Origin: Tubiluchus corallicola
Taxonomy: Eukaryota > Priapulida > Priapulimorpha > Priapulimorphida > Tubiluchidae
Length of the DNA: 64,000 nucleotides
NCBI GenBank assembly: GCA_030141605.1
Contig: JAQGDQ010000003.1
Coordinates: forward strand, 2,747,501 to 2,811,500
Direction of reading: 5' to 3'
Shown piece after piece: positions 41,301 to 53,410 of this stretch (position 1 is the first letter of the stretch; the number at the start of each line of letters is the position of its first letter). The translations under genes were made by a program, and so were the position numbers. The notes below the pieces were generated by a model that was not told the DNA's origin, searched no databases, and saw only the letters and a list, made by a program, of their open reading frames with translations.

Positions 41301-44300
41301 AGAAAACTAGAAAAATTTTGCACAGCAAAATCGCCCATAAGTTAGCAACTAAGCTTTCCTAGTTATTCATATATCCTGGAATCTCCCCATTTCATTAGCA
41401 TCATTTTAATACCAAGCTCATCGCTCTATGTTATTTCTAAGCTGAGATAATCCACGTTGAAGTTGAGAGGCAGGCTGCACACTGAAAAACAATCTTGAGA
41501 AAATCGCTGTAAAAGTTAGCCATTGGTTTTGTCGCGTTTCTACAGAACACTTAGCAACAGCACAAATGTTGGTTGCTACGGACTTCGCAAGAGCGCATTA
41601 AAGTTATCTTTAAATCCAGTAGGTTCCAGCCGAAGTTCTGGGCCGGTATCACAATGTAAATGTAAACTTGTGTACACAGTTTGCATGTACATACTTTGTG
41701 GTCACAACTAATATCTGATTTTCCCCCAGCATCAATGTGTGAATCAGAAAGGTAAAAGTTAAGTTCAATCAATTTGGCTGCATTAAAATTAATTTTCAGT
41801 TTCACCAGAATTTTAATACAATCATATATCAAGATCACATGTGCAAAGTAAGTGCAAATAAAGGTTTCACAGAATAAATTACCTCACCATATAGACGTCT
41901 ATAATTATGTGAAACTGATGTGTATTTAGCAAAGGAAATCACACATCTGAGAGGGAAATTATTCATACCAAATTACCTCAGCCACAGTGTTAAACACAGG
42001 TAATCCAAGATGCGTTTGTCCACCTTTTCCAGGAGTTGCACCTCCAACCATTTTAGTCCCATATTCTATTGCTTGCTCACTGTGAAATGTTCCCTGTAAA
42101 GCAAAAAAAATTGAAAAATTGTTTCTGAAGCATTTTTGTTGGTGAAATGATGAAGTTTTTGTTAAGAGAAAAAGTGATATAAGATGAAATTAATACAGAC
42201 AAGTCAATATTTTTAACTAAGACACCATCAATAAAAATTACTATACAGACAACTGGAAAACATCTTAAGGCACCACCTGCCATCTTCTGCCAACACTGTT
42301 AATTAGTAAATTAGAACAAATACCTCCTAAAGCAAAACAGGGCAATTATCTTCTCTATCAATAAACCTACTCATTAATTCTATGCCAGCACAGTCAAACT
42401 GAATCATATACCAGTATTTGGTAATCAGGAAATAGCAATTTGCACTACAGCAACATGTGCCAAAAATATAAAGAACTAACCCTTTCAACTAACTCAACTT
42501 TGGCATTTTGTTACATGAGATCGACACATTAAAAATGGTTTAACAGGTTAAATGATTCAATAAACCATGCCAAAAGGCAAGAGTTGTTTAAATAAAGCCA
42601 AACATTGACATACACAATTGGCAAAAGCTTGGAGAACAGGAAAACATCAAGAGACTGGACAAAGGCCACTAGGCAAAGTCAATACTAAATCAGCATTCAC
42701 ATAATTTTCAACAACCATAATTTCACATAATTGGCAAAACGAACTACCAACATAGCCTGCATAAATTCAGAATGTCCGCTCTTTAATTTGAACAATTGAG
42801 CAAAGTGCATTGTCGAGTCTAGCGTAGGTCTTGTTTCTAATGTTCAGATAAAAGCTCATGCCCAATGACCATACAATGAGCACTGAAAACATATAAAAAA
42901 ATAGTTATAAATCATGGCACAGCAAAAACTGTGTAAGCTACCTGTCTTCCTGTAAATCCTTGGCATATCACTCTCGTCTCTGAACTGATCATTAAATGTT
43001 TTCTTGTGGATTCATAACTGCAGAACCTAACTGGCTGACCAAAAAACCGAGCTGAAAGAAATTGAAGTTGCATCACTAACACTTAGCTAAAGAAATAACG
43101 AAGTCAGTTAAACAAATATTTTCATTTTACCAGCACCAAGCTTCATCAAGTATTTTGTCAGTTTTCTTTCAAAAGCAGATGCTGATTGAGACGTAATAAA
43201 ATAATTTGTAATCTGAATGCAATAAAGGGAGACAGAGAAAACAAACAGTAATTATTCAAAAAGCAATCTTTTTACATTTTGTATAGTGAACAGATCAACT
43301 CAAGGTTTTCTCATTCACATGATTTGATCAAGTTTTTTGTTTTAAAATGAAAACAAATTTTTGCTGCACAAGAGGAATTTGTGGTTTCTGCATGCATTTG
43401 TTGAGATATATTACAAACTTCTGCATTGCTTTTTGCAACCTAAACATAATTAGACTTGTTTGTGGCAATGTTTATGCTTTCCACAGCAAGTTTATTAGCT
43501 CACTTTAAACCAAATTCTTAGTACCCATTATGTTGTTGTAAACAAATTCTCAGTACTCCCAGCAGTAACATTACAAGTGTAGTATAATTCCATGCATTTC
43601 AAAACATTTTAAGCAGATGCAACACAATTAACAAAATTATGAGATACATACTATACCAGTACACTATCATAAACTCAGAAAAAGTTTAAAATTTTGTTTG
43701 CAAGCTAGTAAAAGCAATCAATTAAAATTAAAAGAAGAATCACTTTTACAGTAATACTATGTTAATTTACATAAGACAACTATTAACTCAAACATGTATT
43801 ATTTTGTAGAAAACTTCATGTTCTGACCCATAAAATATCTCTACAATATCAGCAAAAACACCCAAATGATTATTACAAGCAGCCAGATGAACAGAAGTCC
43901 AGAATGATTTCACACTGATGCATTCAGTAAAAACAGACAAAATGAGCAATGCAAATTCAAATTGCATGTTGACTCATAGACTAGCCACATTCTGCTCAGA
44001 CTCAATAAAAGTTGGCTAGCAAACTTAATCAAGCTGTCTTGATTTTTGCTAGTGTTCCTCAAGTATCAAGGACATCAGGATGTTATGTCATATCATAATG
44101 TGGGGGGTTCCAGGGCTGCTTGGTACAAGGTGCTTGATACTTGGAAGAAGGATTTAGCATCTCAGCCACATATATGGTCACCAAGTGCAAAGCGACAGTG
44201 AGAAGAGACTATTTTTTTGGAAGACAAACAGTGAGTGTTTGTAGCTCAGTAGCTCCCAATGCAGTTTTACAAATTACTGTTATTATAAGAACATCATAGA

Positions 44301-47300
44301 ATCAAGACAGCACGATGCAGTATAATTTATAAGTATACAGCAGTGATAAGTCTATAAAAAAATGAAAAACAACAGGCCTTCACAGTAATCAGTTTTGCTT
44401 GCGAACACTTTTTAAAACATTAAATATTTTAATTCTGGATTTGTTAAACAATTTAGCTAACACAAATAGAACTCTCAAAAATGGCTTACCAAACAAAAGA
44501 TTTGTACTAAAAAAATTTTGGTCACAACAACAAAGTAACAGTTTGACTTACTGTACATGACAACATGGTATTACTTAGCAACGTGACATTTCTTAGCAAA
44601 TAAATAAACACTGTGCTGAGTATTATCTATATTAGTTACTGTTAATCTTATATACCAAATGCAAGGCATCCATGAAACTATTTACAGTCTTACTAGTTCT
44701 GATTACTCAGCAGTAACAGTAAAAATCTGCATTTTGCTATTAAAAGCTATTTGCAACTGTGCTACAAAATTAATTCAAATCTGCAATCTGCTCTGATCCA
44801 CAATGTTTCGGATCCGCAATCCCTCTTAGATGGCTAATTTTAATTCAAATCCGCATATCAAACCAAATTTAAAGTTTATACATGCTTATTTCACTTCTAC
44901 CCATGTTTAAGATTATGCTTATTTTAACAGATTATAATATACACCTAACAGCATGCCAATTGGTTGCAGTTGGTAATAAAACTGAAAATTACTAAATCAA
45001 TTTGAACCACAATGGAAGTGAAAAATCTCTTTCAGCAAAGCATGTGCTACTGATAACTGATATTTTGAAAAAAGCCTTACAGCTGCCGAGATCTAAACAA
45101 GTGACAAACATTAAAAATGCCTTGGTTGCTCAACGTGCTTTGACATATGCACAGTGCATTCCAGCAGAAAGACGGGAACAAATAAAATTGTGAATGTTAG
45201 CCAGATAATAACAGGAAATAAAAAAACGGGCTAAAAAGTTGAGTGCACTTCCCGCGATGCGCATGTTGTTATCTAGTATGAATTAACATTAATGAAAATT
45301 AGAATTTGTAAAGATCATATCTGCTTAATTTTTTATCCCTATCCGGGTGCGCATTCTTCCCTATTTTCGATACAAAATCCATAAGCCGATCCGATATGCA
45401 AAAACTTTCAGATCTTGGTCCGACCGTGGATCGTGGTCTGCTCATCACTGCTTCAAGCTTAAAGCTTCAGAAGACAAATAAGCCGAAAATCAGCAAATGC
45501 CAAAGCCAAGGAAAGCTACCTAGACCTAAACACTATTGCTAAATGCTCTTTCAACAAAAACACAAGTGCTTTTTCTGCTGCACAAAACCCTATGAGGCCT
45601 CATTAGGAATACACCTGCACCAAATTAATTCAACCATAACATTCTTGAAAGCTACTTGAAGGATATCAGTGTACTATAGGACGTATAAGAAAAGCATTTT
45701 ATTGAAAAGACATAAAAGCATTGTATTAAACAATTTTTAATTTCATTCATGAACATTATATTTTCAAGGTTTTAGCAGGTTTATGTTATAATTTCTGCCA
45801 TGGTTATATTTGTATAATATAAATGTCAAATATTAGTATAAACTTGATAAAGTCTGTGGAAATAAAGATCTTTGATTAATTTTCAACTTCTGTAAATATT
45901 CACGATTGTAATTAATATCAAATTTAAATTATAAATATATTTCATGTAATGTTGAGTCTCGCTTGTCACTGGACAAATAGTTTTATATGTTATGGTTTTG
46001 CTATTTTTTACTTGGGTGTAGAAAATGCTGAATTTGTCAATAAACTACACACACGCACGCACGCACACACACACACTCAGGGAGAAGTAGCCATAGAACA
46101 CATACTACGATTTCCAATATTAACACATGCTATTATTGCCACTAAATTCAGTTATCCGTAATTAATAATTTGATAGTCTGTGTACTTTGATATCAAGTAG
46201 ACATACGCTGCTGGTTGCTATACGTGACCTTAGATGTCCTTGAAATATGGCAATCAATGACAATAAACTTACATAGTCTAAAAGCAGTAAAAATATTCAC
46301 AAATTATGAAAGGTCATGTGCATAGGTTTGAGCAGTAAAGTTGACTCTTTGCCAGACTTAAATAATGCTTATACCATCTTAATGAGAAAAGAACATGTTT
46401 GAAAACAGAGTGAAGTTTAACAAAGCTGTGTTTCTCCTCGGCTTACAATTTCACCAAATACATTCTCTAGATAAATTAATAATTTCAAGATAACTCTAAT
46501 TCTGAAGAACACAGACTAAATTTGGGAAACTCTTTCTCTTCTATGTGTGTACAAAACAAAAAGTTTAAAAACAACAAACAAAGTTACACTTAATAATGGT
46601 TGTCCACGTAAAATTATTTATTAACTTTTTTGTAAATTGCAAGTACTTTTACTATACCTCTTCTAAAGAGAAACATGAAACTTTGATTTTTTTTCTTGCC
46701 AAATCTGTTAAAAAGCTTCAGTGCATAAAGGTGTATGTTCAACATCTGTTTCACAGTGTCACTTTTAGATAAACAATATCAGACAACTGAACAGCTGCTG
46801 CCTACCAATTTTCATCACTTCACTAAAGGGGGTAAACTGCAGCCCTACAGTCTATAATCTCTGTTTCATTGACGCTATAATGGATAGCTAATTCAATAGC
46901 CTAAAATATGATCATGAATTTAAAATCAATGCACATTTTAATTGTCTAAACTTACATGCATGCTACAGATAAATAGATGTATCCAGATGCCAGACTTTGC
47001 AAAGAGCACTACAGCTACATCAGGCACATTATTGTAGTCAGACAGCCTGTTACCTTAACATACTTGACAGACTGAACAGTTCTTTATCATTCTGTTTGGA
47101 TCTGATAAAATTAGTCTCAATTACTGAACTAAAGAACAAGAACAGGAATTACTTATAGCATCTACCTGAAACCTATCCTCCCACATTGGCAAGATTCTCA
47201 AAAAAACCACTGTATTTTTTGCATGAACAGCAGATCATTTGCTGGCAGATATATGCAAGTTAGGAAGTCCTTGCTCAAATTGGTTGGAACCGTACATTAA

Positions 47301-50300
47301 AAGCATCCAAATAATAACCACCAGACAATATCTACAGCTTCAAACTACATAACACTAAAAAGAGTGGGTCCACACATGTCAGTAACAATAAAAATGCACT
47401 TAGATTCAGAACAAAGCATCAAAGTTTTAAAGGACTTTGAAGATGCTGACGAAAAAAGCTTGTTTGTTACAAATATGCACATGTACACATATTAAGTAAA
47501 GCACAAAATGTGCAGGAAAATTGTGCAGCCAACAACAGCTGAACTTGAATAAGTACAATTCCTGTATAATTTTTTGCAGATATCTGCAACTAAGTTTTAC
47601 AACCACTGGAACAGTTTCCATCAGTAAGTATTTTACATACACATGATATGACCAATCATCATTTTAAGATAGCTATCCAGCCCTATTTTGCCAAAACGAA
47701 ACCTTCAGTGGTTAAATAGAAGTCCACAATATGTACATGTTTGTTGCTAGAATTCTGTCATATTCAGCTATTAGGCTGTGAATGCACTAATAACTTTTAG
47801 GGTGCATGAAACTGTAGCTTAGGTTATACCAGCCATCCCATGTACCAAATAAATTATTTATGAAACAAATGTCTGAATTTAGTTATTTTTTCAGTTTATG
47901 ACATCACCTTCACTGCTTAGTAGCTTTCCCAACCCCACGAAAACTTGGCTTCTCAGCAAAGTTCAGCTCCGACAATATTCATTACTACCGTATTTTCCCG
48001 TGTATAAGAGACCCTTTTTTGCTCAGAATTTTCACTTTAAAAATAGGGGGTCTCTTATACATGGGAGTAAGTCTTTTCAATAAGATGCATAAATTGTGAC
48101 ACTAATGATTTTAAAGAAATAAGTGCTCTACAACTGTTTTATTTCGAATAATTATAGTTTCCTTTCAATAAATCTTCTCCATGGCTAAATTCTAATGATA
48201 AAATTAATGTACCAGGTAAGTTATTATTTTTTTAAATGTCTCTTTGGTATTGGAGAGAAATCGATTGTTCTGCAGCCAATCAACGCATCTGCATAAGCTC
48301 TCTGCATGCCCGTCGACGTCATTGATACGTCGGCAGAGGTCAATGAGATGAGTCAGCCTAAGCAAGGTGTGTCGCGTTCGACTATGAAGCGGTTGTAAGC
48401 AATACAAGCATCGTGACACAGGCATTATCTCCTCGTTTTCTCTTTTCTCCAGTTCATACTAGACCATAATTCCCTATTCGCATCTAAATACTGAGCGCAA
48501 GAACCGTCAACTGTCATATAAGCCAATCTTACACACATACCACCAGCATTCTGTGAGTCGGGTGAGATACAAAACCCCCTCCTAGTAATGCCCTGAATCC
48601 AAATCTCTCACTGCAATCGGATTCCTGACCTGAGAACTTTGGCAGGTCGGCCAATGCGCTGCACAATGCCCGTTGATATTTTTGATGAGAGTGATGAGGA
48701 ATTTAATGATTTCTATGATGAATAAAGTTATTCATAACCAAAAAACTTTTTTCCAGAATTTTTGCCTAAAAATTGAAGGGGTCTCTTATACACAAGGGTC
48801 TCTTATACATGGGAAAATACGGTATATTATCAGCAACACGCTTTTGACGACAATAAAAAGATTTAACTTTTATAAAAATCATCTACAAGGACTATCTTTT
48901 AAGATTTTCAGCACCTTCTGATTGCCAGATGTGGAGCACGATGACTATGAAACATGGATTTAGTGGTGCATACAGATATAAATATAAACACTTGTTCAAT
49001 AATAACAATTTCTATACCGTTATCGTCAGCTACTACCTTATGAACCTCTCCAATCTTCTTAGTTTCTATACTTTGTATATAAAAAGAAGAGTGGCATGCC
49101 GTCGCTATGATCATGAACAGTGCCGCGACACATACTGCTACCATTGAGCCATTTTCTGGATTGTGCTGTCGAGACTGATCTAATCGTGACTTAAACGGCT
49201 TGGATTACATTTTTAGGCACCTTATTCCATTTGCCAACGATTGCATCGAAAATATCACTCATTTTCTGGGGACAGCTCTCTTCTTAAGTTTGTATGCATA
49301 CCTTCTAGTACCATGGTATATATGAGATGGAAACGTATTGTTAGCACCAATGTATTCAAAACTTTTAAGATATGGAAGATTTGGATTATAACCTGTCTCT
49401 TGTGTATATATTTTAAAGCACTTAACCCTAGCCTGTTGATTTTCATAGAGGTATGGTAGTCTAGCAATTGCTTGTACAAGCCTAGTGCCTCCTTGTTGAA
49501 CAGATTCAATCTTTTTTATCATGTGTTGCCTCTCTGGATTGAAAAACAACATTGTCGTAGTCCAAAATAGCCCCAACTATTGACTTGTGTAATTGAGTCA
49601 TCATGGGCCGATCTAAGAAAATTTTCACTTGACAAATAGCTTTTCTTTAATCACTAGCTTTTCTTTTAACAGCATGATGTGGTTTCGAAATTTAAGCGTC
49701 TTGTCAACAATGGTGTCCAAGTCATTTTGCTCAATGACATTTTAGTTCTTCACGGCTCTATCCTTGTGCCATTGAATATTTGCTAACTGAAACACCTGGT
49801 CCACCAATGGTTAATATTTTGCATTTGTCAATGTTAAAATTAATTTGCTATTGGTGTTTTGCAAGTGCTCATAGTCATTAAGACAACAGGCTCTATGACA
49901 TATTCCCCCATCATCTACAAATAAACTGTTACCACAGGCAAAGACTCTTAATAACTCGTTAATGCAGTTTTTAAATAGCACAGATCCTAGGACACACATA
50001 AACTCACAAACAACTGAAGTCAAGCTTGTAGGTCTGTAATCTATAACGTGATTTCTGACTGGCTACAAAATTTTGGCGATGTCTTGCATTCTTTGCCATC
50101 AGCAAGCATATAAATTGTTGCATGCTTTTTAACAAGTTATTTATTTCAAGAGAAAATGAAACACTCTTGCAAGAGCAGATAGTTTGCTAAACATATTAGA
50201 TAAGCATGCAGCTTATTTTTTACGAAATGTAACTTTATTATGTGATTGCGAGGTGTACAAGTCTAGCCCTTCAACCTGATGTTCAATGACATGAAAGCTG

Positions 50301-51104
50301 TATTTCACAATAGCATTCTATTTCTAAGCACTTCACTGCATTAAGCTTTCGGCAACAATCTATTTAACAGCGGAAATCACAATTTTTCAATTGAATTTTT
50401 TTGAATTAACATAACTACAGCTTTACAATAGATATTACATGATGGTACATAAAATAGATATTGCCAATAATGTATCAGTTTGTCAACTTATTAACATTAA
50501 ACAACAACATTAGATTATGTATGTTTTAGGGAGACTAAAGTAAAGAAGCCGCAGCTCATACTATTATAGGGACCACACAGAGGGCAAATGACGATGTTTA
50601 AGAAGACAATTATGACACTTTATGACCAAAATTTTGTGAATATTGAAAGCTTATAGTTAGTATGTTAGTAAAATAAATGGAGAGATTATTGCAATGGTTA
50701 TTTTTCCTGCTGTGAGGAGTATAGCACACTTATGAAAATTTCTATTTACAATAGTATTTTTTATTCTACTAGTACTACCAGTTCATGATAATTTGTGATA
50801 GGCATTCTGAGATAGGCCTGCGTGGAGTAATAAGTCAACCGACTTCGATCCGATACAAGGTATATTATGCATAAAATGACAAAATGGTATCGGAGGCACA
50901 TAATTTGAATTCGAAATTCAGTTTTAAAACATGGATCACTACATGTTTCAATAATTTCAGTTATGTATATGCTTCAAATGCAACATATTATACAGCTGCT
51001 TGCCATCCACTTCACGTACAAATGACTTACTTTTCGTCAAACTATATAATTACAAAAAAATGCATACCAGCTTGTCGAACAAACAACCTCACGGTGACCG
51101 CCAT
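35354..51104 (-). CDS. SUCLG1: Succinyl-CoA ligase [ADP/GDP-forming] alpha subunit, mitochondrial
   Basis: Exons in transcript order: 51104-51068, 43051-42942, 42093-41977, 41254-41156, 40697-40584, 40415-40196, 39871-39798, 38906-38718, 35380-35354; 987 bases, 328 residues plus stop, near the usual family length. The enzyme couples succinyl-CoA to succinate with substrate-level nucleotide phosphorylation in the TCA cycle, as a dimer with a beta subunit. The leader [16 protein letters not shown] is Arg-rich without acidic residues, as expected for matrix import. The CoA-binding fold has [14 protein letters not shown] and [18 protein letters not shown]. The ligase domain has [35 protein letters not shown] and GEIGG. 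The phospho-histidine is His281 in [17 protein letters not shown]. The last exon encodes only AMKDKGII. Intron 1 is about 8 kb and holds a TIR element and a LINE relic. The first exon is inferred from the ATG, leader character and phase. Confidence 0.93.
43131..43212 (-). other. SUCLG1: Alternative or cryptic leader exon of SUCLG1
   Basis: On the minus strand a pyrimidine-rich acceptor precedes 82 bases, open in one frame, that end GGTGCTG before a GTAAAA donor. It ends in the same phase as exon 51104-51068, so either can join exon 43051. An in-frame ATG (43146-43144) would give MKLGAARFFGQP. If it were spliced after the 51104 exon it would shift the frame, so it could only act as an alternative first exon or be cryptic. 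Confidence 0.4.
43213..47988. other. SUCLG1 intron 1, proximal part
   Basis: AT-rich with no supported exon. It contains a short CA/CG-rich microsatellite (ACACACGCACGCACGCACAC type, about 46047-46078). Clusters of ATCCGNAAT/GATCCG words near 44800 and 45350-45450 look like remnants of a repeat I cannot classify. Confidence 0.35.
47989..48822. mobile_element. TIR transposon with CCGTATTTTCCC ends and a possible transposase remnant
   Basis: The left end CCGTATTTTCCCGTGTAT is mirrored at the right end (CATGGGAAAATACGG) with TA on both sides. The adjoining TATAAGAGACC word is repeated inverted just inside each end (about 48044-48058 and 48779-48808). It is 834 bp. Near the right end one frame finishes with [13 protein letters not shown] and a stop (48679-48723), an acidic tail of the type that closes many pogo/Tigger transposases. 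The rest of such a protein is not readable. It lies in SUCLG1 intron 1. Confidence 0.7.
49145..50080 (-). mobile_element. LINE relic with reverse-transcriptase fragments, internally deleted
   Basis: Minus-strand frames give, in order: [13 protein letters not shown] (RT region), then directly GSVL and SLFVDDG (the end of the PQGSVLGPLLF box and motif C), then [39 protein letters not shown], and finally [14 protein letters not shown] near the 3' end. The order matches a CR1/Jockey-type ORF2. Frames shift several times, and the stretch between the YRP and GSVL motifs, including motif A, is missing. It lies in SUCLG1 intron 1. Confidence 0.75.
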
Positions 51105-51260
51105 TTTAAAAGGTTGTCTGTTCGGTCAGTAATTTCTTTCCTGTCAGACGCACTATCCTTTTTTTGCACATTTCGTAATTTTGGCTTGGTGCGGCCAGCT
51201 TCTAAACGAAACAGGGTAGTACAAGTGCGGTACTGATGCGAAGTAAAGTCGATATACATT
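51105..51260 (-). promoter_or_regulatory. Probable SUCLG1 promoter and 5' UTR
   Basis: A short CpG-richer patch in otherwise AT-rich DNA lies immediately upstream of the SUCLG1 ATG. The start context is AAAATGG. There is no TATA box at a convincing distance. The assignment is positional. Confidence 0.4.
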
Positions 51261-51499
51261 GTTCAAAGCGTCAGCAGCATGTGATATAAACAGTTACACT
51301 GAAGACAGTTCAAGACAAATAAAAATGTACAAAGAAAGGTTTAGCTTAGTTTAGGTTATTCACATCTATTTGTACATAAAATGACACTCAAGAAGAAATA
51401 AAAATACAGTACAGCTACTAGCATATTACCTATTGGCACTTATTAAGATGTGCAGGAGGACACACAAAGCAAAGCTACTTACATGTGTCTATCGAATTT

Positions 51500-52110
51500 A
51501 AGAAACCTTATTAAATCAACATGTTCAAATCTTCTACGAAACGACTTAACATTTCCAGCAGTAACTATATGGCAAATCATTTACAGAAGCAGTCAATGAG
51601 TTCCATATTGGAACAACACAATTTGAGAAAAATTCATTAAAATGTGTCTTACATGTACGTCTTACAAAGGGTTTTAATGAGTGATTACTCTTAGTTTTAT
51701 TATTTAAATATTTGGTAAAAATGTGTCCTTGTTTAAATCAACATCCTTATGCATCAAATCAGAAATTATTCATCTTTATTTTAAAGATTTAAGACTCAGA
51801 ATTTTTAATCTATGTGGATACGACTCATAATTATTTCCACATCTATTACAAATGTGTCTTGTAAATAAACCCTGAACATTTTCTACAACATCTAAAACAT
51901 CAAGTATATAAGGACTCCACATCAGAGAACAATATTCAACCAATGGTCTGACATATATTTTAGAAGCTTTTAGCAAAGAATGTTTTTGTTGCTAACAGAA
52001 AAAATTCTAAAAATCATATCAGTTGTCATGTTTGCTCTTTTGCAAATTTCAGCACAATGAGCACTAATCTTTAGGTTTTGTGATCTACTTATTCCAAAAC
52101 CTACTAGTAG
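51500..52110 (-). mobile_element. LINE relic: C-terminal third of a reverse-transcriptase gene
   Basis: Minus-strand peptides in order: SRSQNLKISAHCAEICKRAN, SVSNKNIL, IYVRPLVEYCSLMWSPY, YPHRLKILSLKSLK, then HFNEFFSNCVVPIWNSL. These match the post-RT region of CR1/L2-like ORF2. Several frameshifts and stops show it is dead. It lies between the divergent SUCLG1 and arrestin genes. Confidence 0.75.
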
Positions 52111-52891
52111 TTTCAATTTCCAGATCTCGTAAATTATACACCAGGATTATTTCTAGGAATATGAAAATGTAAGAGTGTGCAGGATTTTTTAACAAAAAAT
52201 CAATAATTGGTAGTAAAATAGCGCTAAAAATTTTCATTTGTTGTCAAAACTTACAAAAAAGTAACATTATCCAATTTCTACTTTCCAACAGATAAATCGT
52301 AATAGAACAAAATAAGAATATTTCAAACTTAATGCACACAATGTAAAGAATTCAAATACATTGTACCAGAGATGTGCAAACGATAATGATAACCATGTCT
52401 TTCCCATGTCACAGTATTTTACGATACGTAAAGGGTAGACAGTAACACAAATTTTTATCAAAAAAATACAAGCTATTATTCCGTGTTGGTACAGCATTTG
52501 AGTTTTCTTATAGAGTTTGCAATGGCTGCATCAAATACTGTTTTACCTTATTTAACGGAGCAATTACATCCGTAAAGTATAAATACAATGTGTTTTTCAA
52601 ATACATGTATAGGAAGTTTGAATAAGTTCTACATTCTTCAGATGACTTATTCCACAGTTTGACACACAAACGGTTTCAGTTAATATATACAAGGTACTGA
52701 AATACGGAATTATGTATACAGCAAAGAAAATGACACGAGGGATTTCAAGTGAATTGATGACTTGACCAGTAGTTTACAGAGTAGGCACAATGTTGAGAAT
52801 TTTAAATACATATGTACAGTATAATTACAAAATTGAGAAGTACATGTTAGGAATTTTATAAATGATTCAGCCAGTTAAATTGCATACATAT

Positions 52892-52895
<4 letters not shown>

Positions 52896-52985
<90 letters not shown>

Positions 52986-52990
52986 ACACA
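52896..52990. repeat. (CA)n microsatellite
   Basis: About 42 uninterrupted CA units (52897-52980), then GA, a few more CA, and TATATA. It lies between the SUCLG1 and arrestin starts. Confidence 0.98.
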
Positions 52991-53156
52991 TATATATAAT
53001 AACACTAGCGAGCATTTTTTCCATGACTTGCATCTAAAAATGCTGATGTTTAGCAATAAAAAATTGAGATAATATTGATGAATATTATTGATATATTTTT
53101 TTAAAAATCAGTATTTTCGTTTCTGTTTCTAAAATTTTGTTTTTCTGTATTTTTGT

Positions 53157-53183
53157 TTATAATAAAATAAAATAAAATAAATT
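53157..53183. repeat. Short (AAAAT)n tract
   Basis: Four to five units of AATAA/AAAAT, directly upstream of the CpG-richer arrestin 5' region. Confidence 0.7.
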
Positions 53184-53194
53184 ATAAGTGTGTC

Positions 53195-53410
53195 ATGCAG
53201 GAACTTGTCTTGCGCGTTCGAGAATCAGTCGTACATGTAGCGCCGAGTGTTCCTATATGCTTAGGCGCCAGTTGCAGACAAAGTGTGGGAGGAATATGCG
53301 ATTTTTCCGCTACCTTTAGGCAAAGTGGTTAACTAACTTTTCTAAATATTTGTGGCTAATTTTGGAAATGAAGAAAATTAGGCATATTATGAGGTGACAA
53401 AGGCTTTATC
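53195..53410 (+). promoter_or_regulatory. Probable promoter and 5' UTR of the arrestin gene
   Basis: Several CpG-bearing words (GCGCGTTCG, GTAGCGCCGAG, AGGCGCC) cluster just before the ATG at 53411, in contrast to the AT-rich flanks. No TATA box is obvious. The assignment is positional. Confidence 0.35.

Noticed and set aside
44344-45452. hAT element ending in CTGCTCATCACTG, with a 63-codon ORF inside
   Set aside because: The right end looks hAT-like, but the only candidate left end matches poorly, no target duplication is present, and the ORF has no recognisable motif.
48908-49147. Overlapping short ORFs on both strands between the TIR element and the LINE relic
   Set aside because: No family motif; probably LINE 3' flank and chance.
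52856-53056. Minus-strand ORF of alternating Cys-Val
   Set aside because: It is the translation of the CA microsatellite.
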